NCBI GenBank assembly: GCA_019022495.1
Contig: JAFEKR010000016.1
Coordinates: 62,001 to 126,000, forward strand
Direction of reading: 5' to 3'
Length of the DNA stretch: 64,000 nt
DNA from: Epichloe hybrida
Taxonomy: Eukaryota > Ascomycota > Sordariomycetes > Hypocreales > Clavicipitaceae
How positions within the stretch are numbered: the stretch's first letter is position 1; the number at the start of each line of letters is the position of its first letter. The notes beneath the pieces are model-generated. The model ran no database searches, was not told where the DNA came from, and saw nothing but the letters and a program-made list of their open reading frames with translations. Below, piece by piece: positions 47,801 through 59,684 of this stretch. Made by a program: the position numbers and the translations under genes.

Positions 47801-49461
47801 GAGCATTGGCATTGGCACATGTAACGCTCTTACAAAGAAGAAGCGATTTGTAGGCGAAGCCCCGTCGAGCAGCGGCCAGGACAATGATACGATGCGGAGT
47901 AAATGGGCCAGGTCAAGCTTCATTTCAAGTGACCGGGAGTCTTCCAAGTGCCTTATTCGCACAGATGCCCGCACTTGGCGAGATGGCAAGCATGCCTCCC
48001 AGTCTCTACGTTGTACTTGCATTTGGGAAAGCGCCAAGGCTGCTGGCTTAGACAACGGGGAAGGCACAACCGTCTGAGACTCGTCCGTCTGAGACTCGTC
48101 CGTCTGGCACCAAAATCGTTCCCTAGCATTCAAATACACCCCCCCCCCCCCTTTCTTCTTGCCCTCACGCCCTCTCCGAAAAGACCGGTTTTGCATGAAA
48201 GCTCATCACTTCTTGAATCCGAAACACACAGCTTGGGTGGCAAATCGATACCGACAAGTTGTGCTTGTTCCTGACCAGAGCCTTTTGACTACGTGCTGCT
48301 AGTCCCCCCCGGTCACCATCCCAAAAAAATCGTCCATTGCTAGTGTTGCTAGGATAACCACGGGACATTTCCTCTCCAACGCGCTCTCTGCATTGACAGA
48401 CCTGGCTTGTTGCAATCTGATGCCTGGATATCTCACCACATTTTCCCCTCACACCTCCCCAGCTCATCTGGTCTGAGTCCTGTTGCTTGACAGATCTGCT
48501 GTAACGTCTCTTTTCAGCCCTGTCCTCCGCTGAACACTCCTGCTCCATTAAGCTACGAGGGTGGCTCTTTCAAGCCATTTGAAACTACATAGGATCGATT
48601 TCTGAAAATTCGCCCCGCAATCCCAATTGTTCTGCGACCCAAACGACTCAAGACCTATAGGACCTATCAGGCCTAGGTATTACCTAGCTTCACCATCTGC
48701 GTCTGTCACCACTCACGGCTTTTCACACTTTCATTGTTCCTCTTGCCTGAGAATTTCCGCGCACTCATCATTTATTTATCCTTGCCCTTTGCTGTACTCG
48801 ACTGAGACCTTCTCTTCATCGACTTCTGCGCCTGTTCTCGCTGCCTTTGGGCCCAGTTCTGTATTTCACGTCGACATTGGGGATCTCAATTTGGAAACTT
48901 CGGTCACCCTCGCTGCGAACAAAGCGCTTCACGTCTTGGCATCTTGGTACTCAGGGCTGTACTCCTTGGATCATTATCTCTGCCAGCCCAGCCAACTCAC
49001 TTCGCCTCTCTTCCCCGACCTCTCTTCTCGCTTCTCCGATCTGATGATATAAATCATCAATCCATTCCGATATTGTCGACTTGCTGAAGTGTTCCCCGCC
49101 ATTATTTCAGTTTTCAACCATCTCAAACACTTGCGAACAAAACTTGTTGCAAACAGAAAAGCGTTTCATCTCTTCATCGATAGCACAAAGGAAAGCTCTA
49201 CTGAGCCTCGAAGCTCATCTAGGTTGACGAGACCAGTCCGTACTGGTAAACTGAAGTCGACAATCATCTTGCCGTCGCCATTGAGCTTTACACTTCTTTG
49301 AAAATATTCAAATCTACACGAATACTTGAGTGAATACTTGCAAAAATCTGCAGCTGGGTTTCTGGCGTTTTACCTGTGGCCAAGATCACGACGACACATC
49401 GCTGTCGCTGGTTAGACTTGGAGCGGCTTCATCAATTTCTAGACGCAAAGCGAATCTCCAG
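44888..49461. other. 4.6-kb gene-poor gap
   Basis: No frame is convincing. Open frames of up to about 195 codons near 45610-46002, 46267-46827, 47609-48196 and 48627-49052 lack known domains, several have no ATG, and they overlap each other on opposite strands. It contains a TACGGAGTA copy at 47272, a 16-bp direct repeat near 48074-48106 and a C run near 48138-48151. From about 48600 the plus strand is pyrimidine-rich and reads like a long 5' leader of the YTH gene. Confidence 0.55.
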
Positions 49462-51505
49462 ATGCAAGAATCAGCCAACAAAGGTCACGACCGTCGACTG
49501 GATCCTTCAGGCCAGTCGCCAACACCTGCTGCTCCGTTGCGAGGGAACAAGGTGCCGTCAGCAGCGGGTTTTGGGAATCAAGATCAAACAAACATGCTTC
49601 AAAACAATTACGGCGCTGCTTCGCAACAACCGTTCGCTGAATTGGGCATGGCTTCACCAACGACCCAGCAGGCTTATCAAGGTGTCTTCGATTTGTTGAC
49701 ACCCATGGGCAACGCATTGCCTGTCATGAATCATCGTCCGCACCAGACTGCTCATTATATGCACGGGTCAGGTCAGCCATACAACCCGGCAACGTCTCCA
49801 ATGACCCATCAACTACCCCCAATGCCTGCATTTGGAGTACCATCGATGTCAATGCCAATTCATCCATACTACATTGGGCAGACCCAATTACCTCCTTTCT
49901 ATCATGGTGGCCACTCATCTCATCCGCACAGTCAACCAGAAATGCACGGCCGCTCGAATATGGTATACTATCCGAATCAAATGATTATGAATCATGCTCA
50001 GTCAAATTTCTTTCATCAGCAGGGAGGCCATTTTTCTCAACATGCGTCCATAACGCCTGCAAATGTCTCGTCAAGGTCATACACGGTCGGAGCATCGAAA
50101 TCAGATGTTCGGATCTCTCAATACAGAGGAGGAAATTCGAACAGGAGTAGTCGCAATGAAGGTAATACACACATCCATATAATGTCAACTCTATATTAAC
50201 CACGTACTTAGATATTTCGTCAGCTGAACAAAGAATCGTTCGTGGCCCACCTCGGAAGCCACGCCAAAGTGGTAAGATGACGATGTGAAACTTGAAAAAA
50301 AAAAACCCCCCAGAAAGAAATAACTAGCTGACTAAAACCTGACAGGCCATGCCCTTTGGATCGGAAATCTCCCACCGCAGACGGATCTCATGGCCTTGGT
50401 TCAACACATCTGCCAAGAAGCTCCTGGCATGGAATCTCTGTTCCTGATATCCAAGAGCAATTGTGCATTCGCCAATTACAAAGACGAAGCCACCTGTTCT
50501 ACAGCACAGCCGAAGCTTCATGATTCCAAATTCCAATCCGTCCGTCTCGTTAGCCGTCTGCGGAGAAACACCGAAGGTTCTTCAGGGACCACTGCTCCAA
50601 TTCCTCCAGCAGCAGAAGCAGTCTCGGGCGCCACATATGAACAGCCCGACGTGGGAGACGAGGCTTCGACGGGTGAGGAGAAAACCACAGCTACCGGAAA
50701 TACTGAGGTCACAAACCCCGTAGTTGAATCTACGAAGGAGGTGCAAACACGGTCCAATGGTGACAAATTCTTCATTCTGAAAAGTTTGACCACTGAGGAT
50801 TTAGATCTCAGTGTAAGAACTGGGCTTTGGGCGACTCAGTCTCATAACGAAGAAAGCTTGAACCGAGCGTTTCAGGTAAGTAACGATCTGATAGTGTTCC
50901 GCGTCCTGCGAGCTAATTTAAATTAGGATGCGGACAACGTCTACTTGATTTTCTCAGCGAATAAATCTGGCGAATATTTCGGATACGCGCGCATGCAATC
51001 GGAGATGAACGATGATCCCGCAGCTGCGATCGAATTTGCGCCAAAGGTTATGATAGCATCTGAAGTAGACATGCTGAAAGCGATTCCTACCGATGCGACC
51101 GAATATGCTCCAAGAGGCAAAATTATCGATGACTCTGCAAGGGGGACGATTTTTTGGGAAGCAGAACGGGACGAATCCGAAGCGGGTTCAGATGTCGAGA
51201 GCGAGACGACGAGTGAGAAGAGCGTTGCCACAGAGGAAGAGGTCAAGACTTGGGGTAAACCGTTCAAGTTGGAATGGTTGTCGACAACCCGCTTGCCCTT
51301 CTTCCGCACGAGGGGCTTGCGCAACCCTTGGAACTCGAATCGAGAAGTCAAAATCGCTCGAGACGGTACTGAAATAGAACCATCAGTTGGTCTCAGACTG
51401 ATAGGACTGTTCAACCGAGTACCAAATTCAACACCATTTGCACCTGCGGATCGAGCGCCAATGGATTTTGCTCCCGTATATCTACCAATGCGGCCATTTC
51501 AATGA
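49462..51505 (+). CDS. RRM- and YTH-domain RNA-binding protein
   Basis: Predicted reader of N6-methyladenosine in RNA. Model: 49462-50161, 50212-50271, 50346-50875, 50927-51505; 622 aa, all introns GT-AG (the last only 51 nt). The N-terminus is Gln/His/Pro/Met-rich and disordered. A short RRM-like segment begins at 254 (HALWIGNLPP as RNP2, CAFANY as RNP1). The YTH fold starts near residue 394: KFFILKSLTTEDL, GLWATQ with W415, VYLIFSANKSGEYFGYARM, then TWGKPFKLEWL with W539, and LIGLF near 590. W415 and W539 align with the two methyl-binding tryptophans of human YTHDC1 by my reading. An acidic insertion of about 65 residues separates the strands. ATG 49462 is the first in frame; upstream coding exons cannot be excluded. 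Confidence 0.88.
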
Positions 51506-52265
51506 CGGATGAATTATACTGGCAATTTTTTTGACGCATTCATATGATCACTCAAGACTTGATTGGCAGAATATGGAACGATACATGGTTGATACGCACG
51601 GGATCGTTAGCTGATTGAACAAGGCTTAACAGCCATAGCATAGCTGTGTCTCTGCTTCTATGCATGATTTGGTTATAATTACAAATTCTCGATGGCACGA
51701 TGAGCTTACGAATGCTTACTCGGCTGGCAGCCTCCAGTTCGGGCGGTGTCTTGGGATTTAGGGCTCGAGGTGCATTGCATTCTTGTTCGTAGTCAGGGTG
51801 AGGATTACTATGAAAGGGCGGGACAATGGCGGAATCATTCTTAGATGGGTTCTTGGGAGTTATTGGATAAAGGAGGTTGTCACTTTGAACCACCGAAGGT
51901 GGTGCTTATCAATATGTTGGCGCATGCAGGATGTAATCCGTATAACCGATGGAAATGCAAAAGCAAAAAGTTCTGCATAAAGTTTTTTTATTCTTAGTAG
52001 AGCACGATCATGTCAGTAATAAGATAGTTTTTACGATGACGTCTGCGTACGCAGGCAACGACATTGCTCTTGGTGGTCTCAGTGAAGTCTTTAAAAGAAA
52101 CGCGCGATGAACCATTTTTAAATTACTGCACGAGGTATACGGATTATGTGGAGGGGGATAATCTTCAACGATGGACAAAGTGTGACGTCATGACTGCATG
52201 GAGTTCGGAACTGTGTCAGGAACCGGGCACTGGCGCGCAGTGCTCCGTACTCGCGCTTGCAACCA

Positions 52266-52321
52266 GAACTTTCTTTCTTGGCCCCACAAGGCCATCCCCC
52301 CCCAGATTCCCCAGAAGCTTC
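52266..52321 (+). promoter_or_regulatory. heat-shock elements upstream of HSP30
   Basis: GAActTTC at 52266-52273 and GAAgcTTC at 52314-52321, the latter preceded by a further TTC at 52307. GAAnnTTC is the core pair of an Hsf1 site. They lie about 325-380 bp before the start of a small heat-shock gene, which fits. Confidence 0.6.
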
Positions 52322-52434
52322 CAGCACCACCCATCCGCTTCTCGATGTGTCGCGATGAACCGGTGTCAGCAACAGGCTGCGGAATGGCGAGCTCTAGCAC
52401 ATTCATTGCCATTCCAAAGCTGTTCCATGACAAC

Positions 52435-52441
52435 TATATAA
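52435..52441 (+). promoter_or_regulatory. TATA box of HSP30
   Basis: TATATAA about 205 bp before the ATG, downstream of the heat-shock elements. A TATA box is typical of stress-inducible genes. Confidence 0.55.
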
Positions 52442-52645
52442 CAAGCCGTCAAGTCCTTTCGAGGCCGAATGGATTTTGTCACTCGACAGACAACTACGAA
52501 ACCAATTACAGCAACGAACAATCCCAACACACCCCCCCCCAATCTTCGGCCATTCTCGTTTCATCACAACACATCCACATCTTAAACAATCGCAAACACG
52601 ACACATCCTGATCCTTCCAAGTATCTGAACATCACTCCGCACAAC

Positions 52646-53278
52646 ATGGCATTCTTCCCTCAAGCCCTCTACAACCAGGACAAGTCCTTCACCCCACTCT
52701 TCCGCCTCCTCGACGACTATAACAACTACTCTCGCCAAAGCGACGACAAGACTAGCCGTCCATACACTCGTGCTAGCAGTCTACCACAGTGGCAGCCCAA
52801 TTTTGATGTGCGCGAGACTGCCGAGACGTACGAGCTCTACGGTGAACTTCCCGGGGTGAAAAAGGAAGATGTCAGCATTGACTTCACTGAGCCTCAAACC
52901 CTCAATATTCGAGGCAAGTCAGAGCGCAGATACACCACTGGCACTTCACCTGCTGGCCAGGCCGAACTTTGCGACGGCAAGAGAACAACAAAGAATGCAA
53001 GACAAGCTACCGTTGAAGATGAGGACGGTGATGAATCCGCTCCCGGAACCCCGGCCTCTACCACAGTTGAAGTCGATCAACCTGCTCAAGCACAGAAGCC
53101 CGCAGACAGTGCCAAGTACTGGCTGACCGAACGCAAGATCGGCGAGTTCTCCCGAAGCTTCAACTTCCCCAATCGTGTTGATCAGGATGGAGTGTCTGCC
53201 AGTTTCCAGGATGGTATCCTGAGCATTATTGTACCCAAGGCTAAGAAGCACGAGTCTCGTCGCATTGTCATTAGCTAG
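52646..53278 (+). CDS. small heat-shock protein, HSP30/Hsp20 type
   Basis: ATP-independent chaperone that holds unfolding proteins. Single exon, 210 aa. The alpha-crystallin domain begins at about residue 50: WQPNFDVRETAETYELYGELPGV, KKEDVSIDF, LNIRGKSE. After an internal insertion rich in Glu, Pro and Thr (about residues 100-155, as in Neurospora HSP30), it resumes with GEFSRSFNFPNRVD, VSASFQDGILSIIVPK, containing the classic GILSI motif. It ends with a short basic tail and IVIS. Two heat-shock elements and a TATA box lie upstream. Absence of introns suits a heat-induced gene, since splicing fails under heat. Confidence 0.94.
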   Translation: MAFFPQALYNQDKSFTPLFRLLDDYNNYSRQSDDKTSRPYTRASSLPQWQPNFDVRETAETYELYGELPGVKKEDVSIDFTEPQTLNIRGKSERRYTTGTSPAGQAELCDGKRTTKNARQATVEDEDGDESAPGTPASTTVEVDQPAQAQKPADSAKYWLTERKIGEFSRSFNFPNRVDQDGVSASFQDGILSIIVPKAKKHESRRIVIS

Positions 53279-53804
53279 ATGAGCAGCGATATCATTACAT
53301 CATGGAGTTATTTTTTCTTACTTTACCCCTTTACATTTGTCAGCCTCGGACCTGCATCATGGTGTTATTGGATTGCCATTCGACTTTTGCGCTTGCTTGG
53401 CATTGCTTGGCATTGCTTGGCATGTAAATTGCAGATGGAGAATAGGTCACGCACGACACGAAGTAGCTATTATATCATAACTTTATATCACAAATAAACG
53501 AAGACGGATACAAATACATATGCTGTCCCTTTTTATTTTCGTATGACAAGTCATCATAGATTTACTCATAGCTTGTAATCTGCAAAACACTTCCTGGTGT
53601 GTGCGTCCACGTGACTTGGCGTCGCCTGGTGGCGTTGGTGCCTGGCCAAGACGCGTTCCGCCGCGATTGACACGTCAACACCCCATTCCCAATTTTTAAT
53701 TTCTTTGGTCCATAGCCTAATCGTCCTCGGTTGCGAAGAATTCGACCCTAGTGGACAATCTTGGAAAATTTCGACTTGCAATTTCGATATTACGATACAA
53801 AGAA
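53279..53804. other. HSP30 to RAD51 intergenic region
   Basis: 526 bp. It contains an 11-bp repeat of GCTTGGCATT type (53393-53424), an AT-rich terminator-like stretch, and ACGCGT at 53651-53656 before RAD51. No gene. Confidence 0.6.
53651..53656. promoter_or_regulatory. MluI cell-cycle box-like site before RAD51
   Basis: ACGCGT about 150 bp before the RAD51 start. In yeasts, MBF binds this box to drive G1/S repair genes including RAD51. The hexamer also occurs by chance elsewhere in the window, so support is modest. Confidence 0.35.
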
Positions 53805-54975
53805 ATGTCGGAGGAGTACGATGAAGCCCAAGCGGGCGAGGACGGAGGCATGACTGGCCCTGGGGCTCCAACCCCTCTCACAGCGTTGGAGGTATTTCAC
53901 GCGCAAGTCCTACAAAACTTCGAAATATGGAGCTGATGGTAATTTCTTTTAGGGAATTGCTGGTCTGACGAAACGCGATATCCAACTCATCATGGACGGA
54001 GGTTTCAATACGGTCGAGTCCGTAGCCTATACCCCTCGCAGAACGCTGGAACAGCTCAAAGGCATCTCTGAGCAAAAGGCAACCAAGATTTTAGCAGAAG
54101 GTATGAACCACTGTATATCAAGCCCTTTCGCGGGTATTTATAAGCTAATTCTCCCTTCCCTAGCCTCGAAACTGGTCCCCATGGGGTTCACGACGGCTAC
54201 CGAAATGCACCAGCGTCGCAGTGAACTTATTTCTATCACAACCGGCTCCAAGAACTTAGACACACTCCTCGCAGGTGGAGTTGAGACCGGTTCAGTCACA
54301 GAACTCTTTGGAGAGTTTCGCACAGGAAAAAGCCAGATCTGTCATACATTAGCTGTAACATGCCAACTCCCATTCGACATGGGAGGCGGTGAAGGCAAAT
54401 GTCTATACATTGACACTGAAGGTACCTTTAGGCCTGTTCGACTGCTTGCCGTAGCGAATCGCTTTGGGTTGTCGGGTGAGGAAGTGCTGGATAATGTTGC
54501 CTATGCCCGTGCATACAACTCGGATCATCAGCTGCAATTGCTGAATCAAGCAGCCGCCATGATGTGCGAGACACGATTCTCTCTTCTCATTGTCGATAGT
54601 GCCACATCCCTTTATCGAACAGACTTCTGTGGCCGAGGAGAACTCTCGAATCGACAGACACATTTAGCCAAATTCATGAGAAGCCTACAAAGGCTGGCAG
54701 ACGAGTTCGGGATTGCTGTTGTGATAACGAATCAGGTCGTTGCCCAGGTGGATGGGGGACCAAGTGCAATGTTCAACCCTGACCCGAAGAAGCCTATCGG
54801 CGGTAATATCATCGCACACGCAAGTACGACTCGCATTAGCTTGAAGAAGGGACGTGCAGAGACAAGGATCGCCAAGATCTATGATAGTCCATGTCTACCT
54901 GAGAGCGATACCCTATTCGCCATTAATGAGGATGGCATTGGTGATCCCGCGCCTAAGGATATGGAAAAGGATTAG
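53805..54975 (+). CDS. RAD51: RAD51 recombinase
   Basis: RecA-family ATPase that forms filaments on single-stranded DNA and performs strand invasion. Model: 53805-53891, 53953-54100, 54164-54975; 348 aa. Introns are 61 and 63 nt, both GT-AG. The N-terminal helix-hairpin domain ([30 protein letters not shown]) precedes the ATPase core. Walker A GEFRTGKS lies at about 128-135 (Lys 134), the Walker B segment is LLIVDS, and the end reads [24 protein letters not shown], typical of RAD51 and not DMC1. The second intron is a multiple of three and has no in-frame stop, so its retention would insert 21 residues. An ACGCGT box is upstream. Confidence 0.96.
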
Positions 54976-55541
54976 ATTAGAGACTCGAATTGTTTTCAGG
55001 ATGAGATAACAAATGGGATTTTCATGAGGAGTCGCATAATTTCTGGCGTTGTATGGCTTGATTCGTTGCTTTTCAATTTAGCTACCTTGTTGACGTTATG
55101 TCTAGTTGCTTCAAATTGAGAGATACCTTGACAATTTTCTTTTTCTGGTGATTCGTAACTGTTGAAATATGACATCGTCCGTTGGAGCTGCGCTAGGTCT
55201 TTGGGTCAATCACAGGTTGAATGACGAGCAGATTCCAGGTAAAGACAAGCTGCCCCAATGACAGTTGAATTACTGAACTTAAAATATAGAATGTAGCGGC
55301 GAAGTACAACTTGATCCGAGTTATCTTTGGAAATCGACATAAAGTGTAGGGTACGCCAAGCCCGAGCTGGTTTCCTCTTTCGGTTAGCGCGGTCGCGACC
55401 CTTGAGACGCTCGGGACTGAAATCTGCCAACCAACGCGATCGCAATTCCTCTCCCAGCAGCTAACGACGACGACTCGGCATAAAACTTCAACCCCCTGCT
55501 TTCAAGTAAAAATTGTCTGCAGTTTGCTTTATGGAGGCGAG
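54976..55541. other. RAD51 to NUP120 intergenic region
   Basis: 566 bp. AT-rich first half (RAD51 3' UTR), GC-richer second half (NUP120 promoter). No motif I would defend and no gene. Confidence 0.6.
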
Positions 55542-58500
55542 ATGGATTCAGGCGAGATCCAGTATCTCTTTAAAGAGACACGCTTGAACCTCGAGCCTCC
55601 CGCTGCCACATCAGTCGTCAACATCCGAGTACCTTCAAAAAATGGCAACAGCCGCAGCCAACGACGCATTGCTCATGATTCATCGCCCGAGGACGAGACG
55701 ACATTTCGAATCAAGAATCTGGCATCTGCCTCTTCAATCTACAACCGTAAATGGCATGACACGCCGCGTAGCTTCCTGTGGCGGGTTCTCGAGGATGGCT
55801 CTGTGCTGAGCATCAGGGCAGTGGATGTGTATAAAAAGGATAAAACAGTCGATACGCCACTGGTATTGAACTTCCATTTCGGCGTACCCATACATGCGAG
55901 CTGTGTGGCCCTTTCCGACCCGGAAGAACATGACGCACTTTGTATCTTCGTCTTGGATCAATCGTCGCATTTGTATACGTTTACCTTACGACCAGACTTT
56001 TTCAGGAAAAGGACTGCGCTCGATGCAGTTCTATCGGAGCTATGCAAGGTTCAGTCGCCCGCTGGGTTGAGTTTCAAGAGTCCGCATCGCTTGGTTGCAG
56101 TGACGGCCAACACATTGCTCGTCACGGTGAGCGACGGCGGCATGATTCGCTTTGATAAAACGAAAAGTGACGACAGTGAGTGGCGTGAACTCCCATGTTG
56201 ATGACTCGTACTAACAAGAGCCTGTAGCATCTCTGGGTGTCTGGAAAGAGACATTTTTCAACGTCCAGGGCTGGGCACAGAACTTACGAAGCTTGTTACC
56301 GTTCCAAGGCAGTCACAATATCAAATATGGAAAGGTCAATATGGATTACAGTGCCGCCACATCTGTGCAAGTTACAAATTTTGGACTTGAGGAGTGCTTG
56401 TTCGCCATCACCGTCTGCCTAGACCACCGAATTCGCATCTGGAATGTCGATGATGGCCATATTCTATTCACCGGAGATCTCTTGAACGTGGAGAGGGCGA
56501 CACATGAAGTTGGGAAATGGGCAATCGATCCATCCCAGGCGAACCTGGTGCAGATTGTCGGTCGAAGTCGAGGACAGAGGATTTGCGCGACCTATTCACC
56601 CATCGGGGTAGGGGAGTTCAAGTTCTGGAAGGTGATTGCCAAGGATGCTCACACCATTATTGTGGAGGACCTGTTCCCCAAAGACACGCTGATACCCTCC
56701 ACGCCATCATCATCAGATATATGGACACTAGCAGATTTCGTTCTTGCGTCACCTGCAGAAGGATCTATCAGCTTGTGGACACTGTGGAAGAACAATATGA
56801 CCTACAGAGTAAAGAGGCTGGAGCTTGATAGGAAAAACATGAAGCAGTCATGGGAGGAGAATTGGGATGGCGTACATCCCGACGCGGGGATCATGCCAGT
56901 CCAGACATCCGGGCCATGTGACCCTACGGATGTAACTGAGAAATGGCTGCAGTGTATTCTGCAACCCGGGCGATTCACCAAGGCTACACTGGAAACCGCT
57001 TTATGCATATACGAACGAGGCTTGGGGTCATCAAAAGACAGCAGCAAGGGCCGTGGCCTGGCCGAGTCTATTTGCTCCGTACTGGGCGCCACTGCAACCC
57101 TGGACCGAGGCTCTTCCGGAGCCATGGACTACGAACAATTCCGGGCATCAAGTGAAACACAATGGCGACGATTCTTCCGACTCTTGATGGAACTTGACCG
57201 GCAACGTGGAGAGGCGATTGGATTAGCTTTTGACGCCGAAGCTGACGTAACGTGGGTTGTTTGCACCGACCTCGTCTCGGCCATTAGACAATGCGGCGAT
57301 CTGGAACGACTGTACCATAACCTATCCTCGGCAGACGAGGAAAACGCCCAAAAAGCAGCCCTCATCAGCGCAGGGTTATCATTTGTGGACGGATTTTCTG
57401 ACAATTATAGCCAACTTGCCCGGGCTGCATTGAGACATGAGATATTCGAAGAGTCATCGAAGACCGATTTAGAGCGCATTCAATACTTTTCAGACAAGGC
57501 TGGGTTCTGGCGTGGAATCACGGATGACGACTGCGCCCAGATTGTTGAGGTGCTGGGCACAAATTTTGCTGTTGTCGATGACGACCTCTACGCAAATATT
57601 TTGGATCTAATTGCGGCACCAGTGGAAGCTAGAAGGCGACATCTGCGACACCCCTTGACCGAATTCGGCCAAAAACTGATCACAAAGGGAGTCCAGGATG
57701 ATATTGCCCTGCAATGGAACATTTGCTTCAGCCAGCTCATTCTCTTGGTGCACATGGAGTTCGAATTTGACAACGAGGAGGATGCTCTGCACAATAGAGT
57801 TGATATAGGGCCCGTCTTCCGAAAACTACTCGCAGCTCTCAAGAGACTGGAGATGTTGAAGTGGCTTGCCCATACAGAGGTCTCGGTACCCATTGGTCAC
57901 GTCGACCGAGCCCTGCCACAATCGAAGAAGAGTAGTGACGAGTCGCAAACAGTAACCGCACTTGAGGCCAATGTTGGACACCTACTTGGTTTTGATGATG
58001 TCCGGAAAGAACCTCTCTCTGGCAGCATCACAGACCTCATAAACAACCTATGCGCACCTGACAGTGATATCGAGGTCTCACCAGCATTGATTCAATGTGC
58101 ACTCATCAAACAGGGTCGAGCCGATCTGGCCATGGAGCTTGTCCCGTTCAGTGACCAAAATCCCTTCTCTGTTTATGTTCTTGGCCGGGTTCATTTATCG
58201 CTCAATGACTTTGAATCGGCAGCAATCAGCTTCAGAAGGGCGGCTGTCGGAATGGGTAAGCAGGCTTTGGTCCCGTGCCCACCACCCCTCCCATCGTCCT
58301 TCCTTGACACTAATCTGTGATTGTAGGTACTGAAAGCATGCCAACTGACAGACATAGTTGTGGACTCCTAGGAGACACCGAATGGAATCTTCTTAACAGT
58401 GGTCAAGCAATGTACTATTCGCATATCGTGGCACTCTACGAGTCACAAAAAGCGTACTCCTACGTTGTAGACTTTGCTAGACTCGCCATACAATTTTTGG

Positions 58501-59156
58501 GGATTGCCAAAGAACACTCGTTGGCCAAAGTAGAAATGCTGAGCCGTCTATTCAATGCCGCGCTGGCAACGTCGCAATACGAGCTGGCGCACACGAGCCT
58601 CTTGTCCATCAGAGACGACGCATTGAGGCAGTCCAGCCTTCGAAAGCTCGTCACCAAGATGTGCGAAACGTACCATAACATGGAGCTTGTTGCCCTGCCC
58701 TTCCCCGGCATGCAGCAAGATGTGGACGATATTCTGGCAGCGAGATGCAGAAATACCACAGATGTCGTCCAGGGATTTCCATATCACCAAGTTCTTTACT
58801 CATGGCGTATCAAGCGCAACAACTACCGCGGCGCTGCGTCCGTTCTCCTAGATCGCATCCAGAAACTCAAGCTGGCGGGCGAAGGGGACAAGATTACCGG
58901 CGACGATGTTTTAGACACTCCCGTGACGAGACAGTACTTGTTACTGATCAACGCTCTCAGCTGTGTGGACCCCAAGCAGGCATGGATCTTTGACGAAGGC
59001 TCGCCGGCGTTGCATCAGAATGGTAATGGAGCCAATAAACGCAAGGTTGTCTCACTTGCGAATATTCGCAAACAATATCAAGAAGAGTTGGATAGGATCG
59101 CGGCCATCCAGAACAATCAGTTCGGGTTTGAAGCAACTGATGTAATGGAGCTGTAA
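55542..59156 (+). CDS. NUP120: nucleoporin Nup120/Nup160
   Basis: Scaffold subunit of the Y-shaped Nup84/Nup107 complex of the nuclear pore, needed for mRNA export and pore assembly. Model: 55542-56175, 56228-58255, 58327-59156; 1163 aa (yeast Nup120 is 1037). Donors GTGAGT and GTAAGC, acceptors TGTAG twice; phases close. The N-terminal half reads as a beta-propeller with repeated strands (HRIRIWNVDDGHILFTGDL, FWKV, GSISLWTLWKN), matching the Nup120/160 family. The rest is a helical solenoid (NSGQAMYYSHIVALYE, LAKVEMLSRLF). The start at ATG 55542 fits the family; an out-of-frame ATG lies 11 bp upstream. Confidence 0.92.
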
Positions 59157-59684
59157 TGTGGCTCATTTTGAAAAGCAAGGGCTGAGCGCGGTTCACGCAA
59201 TTGAAAAAAAAAAAAAAAAAAGGATCCATGGTTTCATGAAAACCCTTTTTGTAGACTAAACTTTTTCAACTGTTGTTTTACATTTTTTAGTTTATCATAG
59301 GGATTCACGGGCTAGATACCTTGGGCACAGACACAGGCACATGGGGCATTGATTGATTTCACGGAAGACGAGATGAAGAAGAGATTATGTCTGCGAAATA
59401 CATCTCCCACTCCAAGCCTTCTACCGTGCGAAGCCTCTAGGTGCACATCACATCTCACGCCGCGGTCAATTGATTTATGGAGAGACAGAAAAAGAAGGCT
59501 TCGTTGGAAACCCAGTAACGCCGAGCCTTATGCTAAGTAAGATGAGAAAAGACAAGAGGGAAAGAAGCCTGAATAAAGAACAATGAACAGGAGGATGGGA
59601 ATCTTTACAAAATAGGGCAGGAGGAACAGTGAAACGAGTCTACGGGAGGGGGGCCCTTAAGAAGAAGAAGAAGAACAGAGAAAT
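59157..59684. other. NUP120/VPS26 convergent 3' spacer
   Basis: 528 bp between convergent stop codons, with an 18-A run (59204-59221) and GAAGAA repeats near 59660. Probably 3' UTRs. No gene. Confidence 0.6.

Larger units (their letters stand above)
51506..52645. other. YTH gene to HSP30 intergenic region
   Basis: 1.14 kb. The left part is probably the YTH-gene 3' UTR. The right part is the HSP30 promoter: two GAAnnTTC heat-shock pairs (52266-52273, 52314-52321), a TATA box (52435-52441) and a 9-C run near 52532-52540. No gene seen. Confidence 0.6.

Noticed and set aside
47609..48196. 195-codon minus-strand frame
   Set aside because: No domain, unusual composition, crosses a C/G homopolymer and a 16-bp repeat.
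48627..49052. 141-codon plus-strand frame upstream of the YTH gene
   Set aside because: Starts at a non-ATG codon and is Ser/Pro/Leu-rich from pyrimidine-rich DNA; reads as 5' leader.
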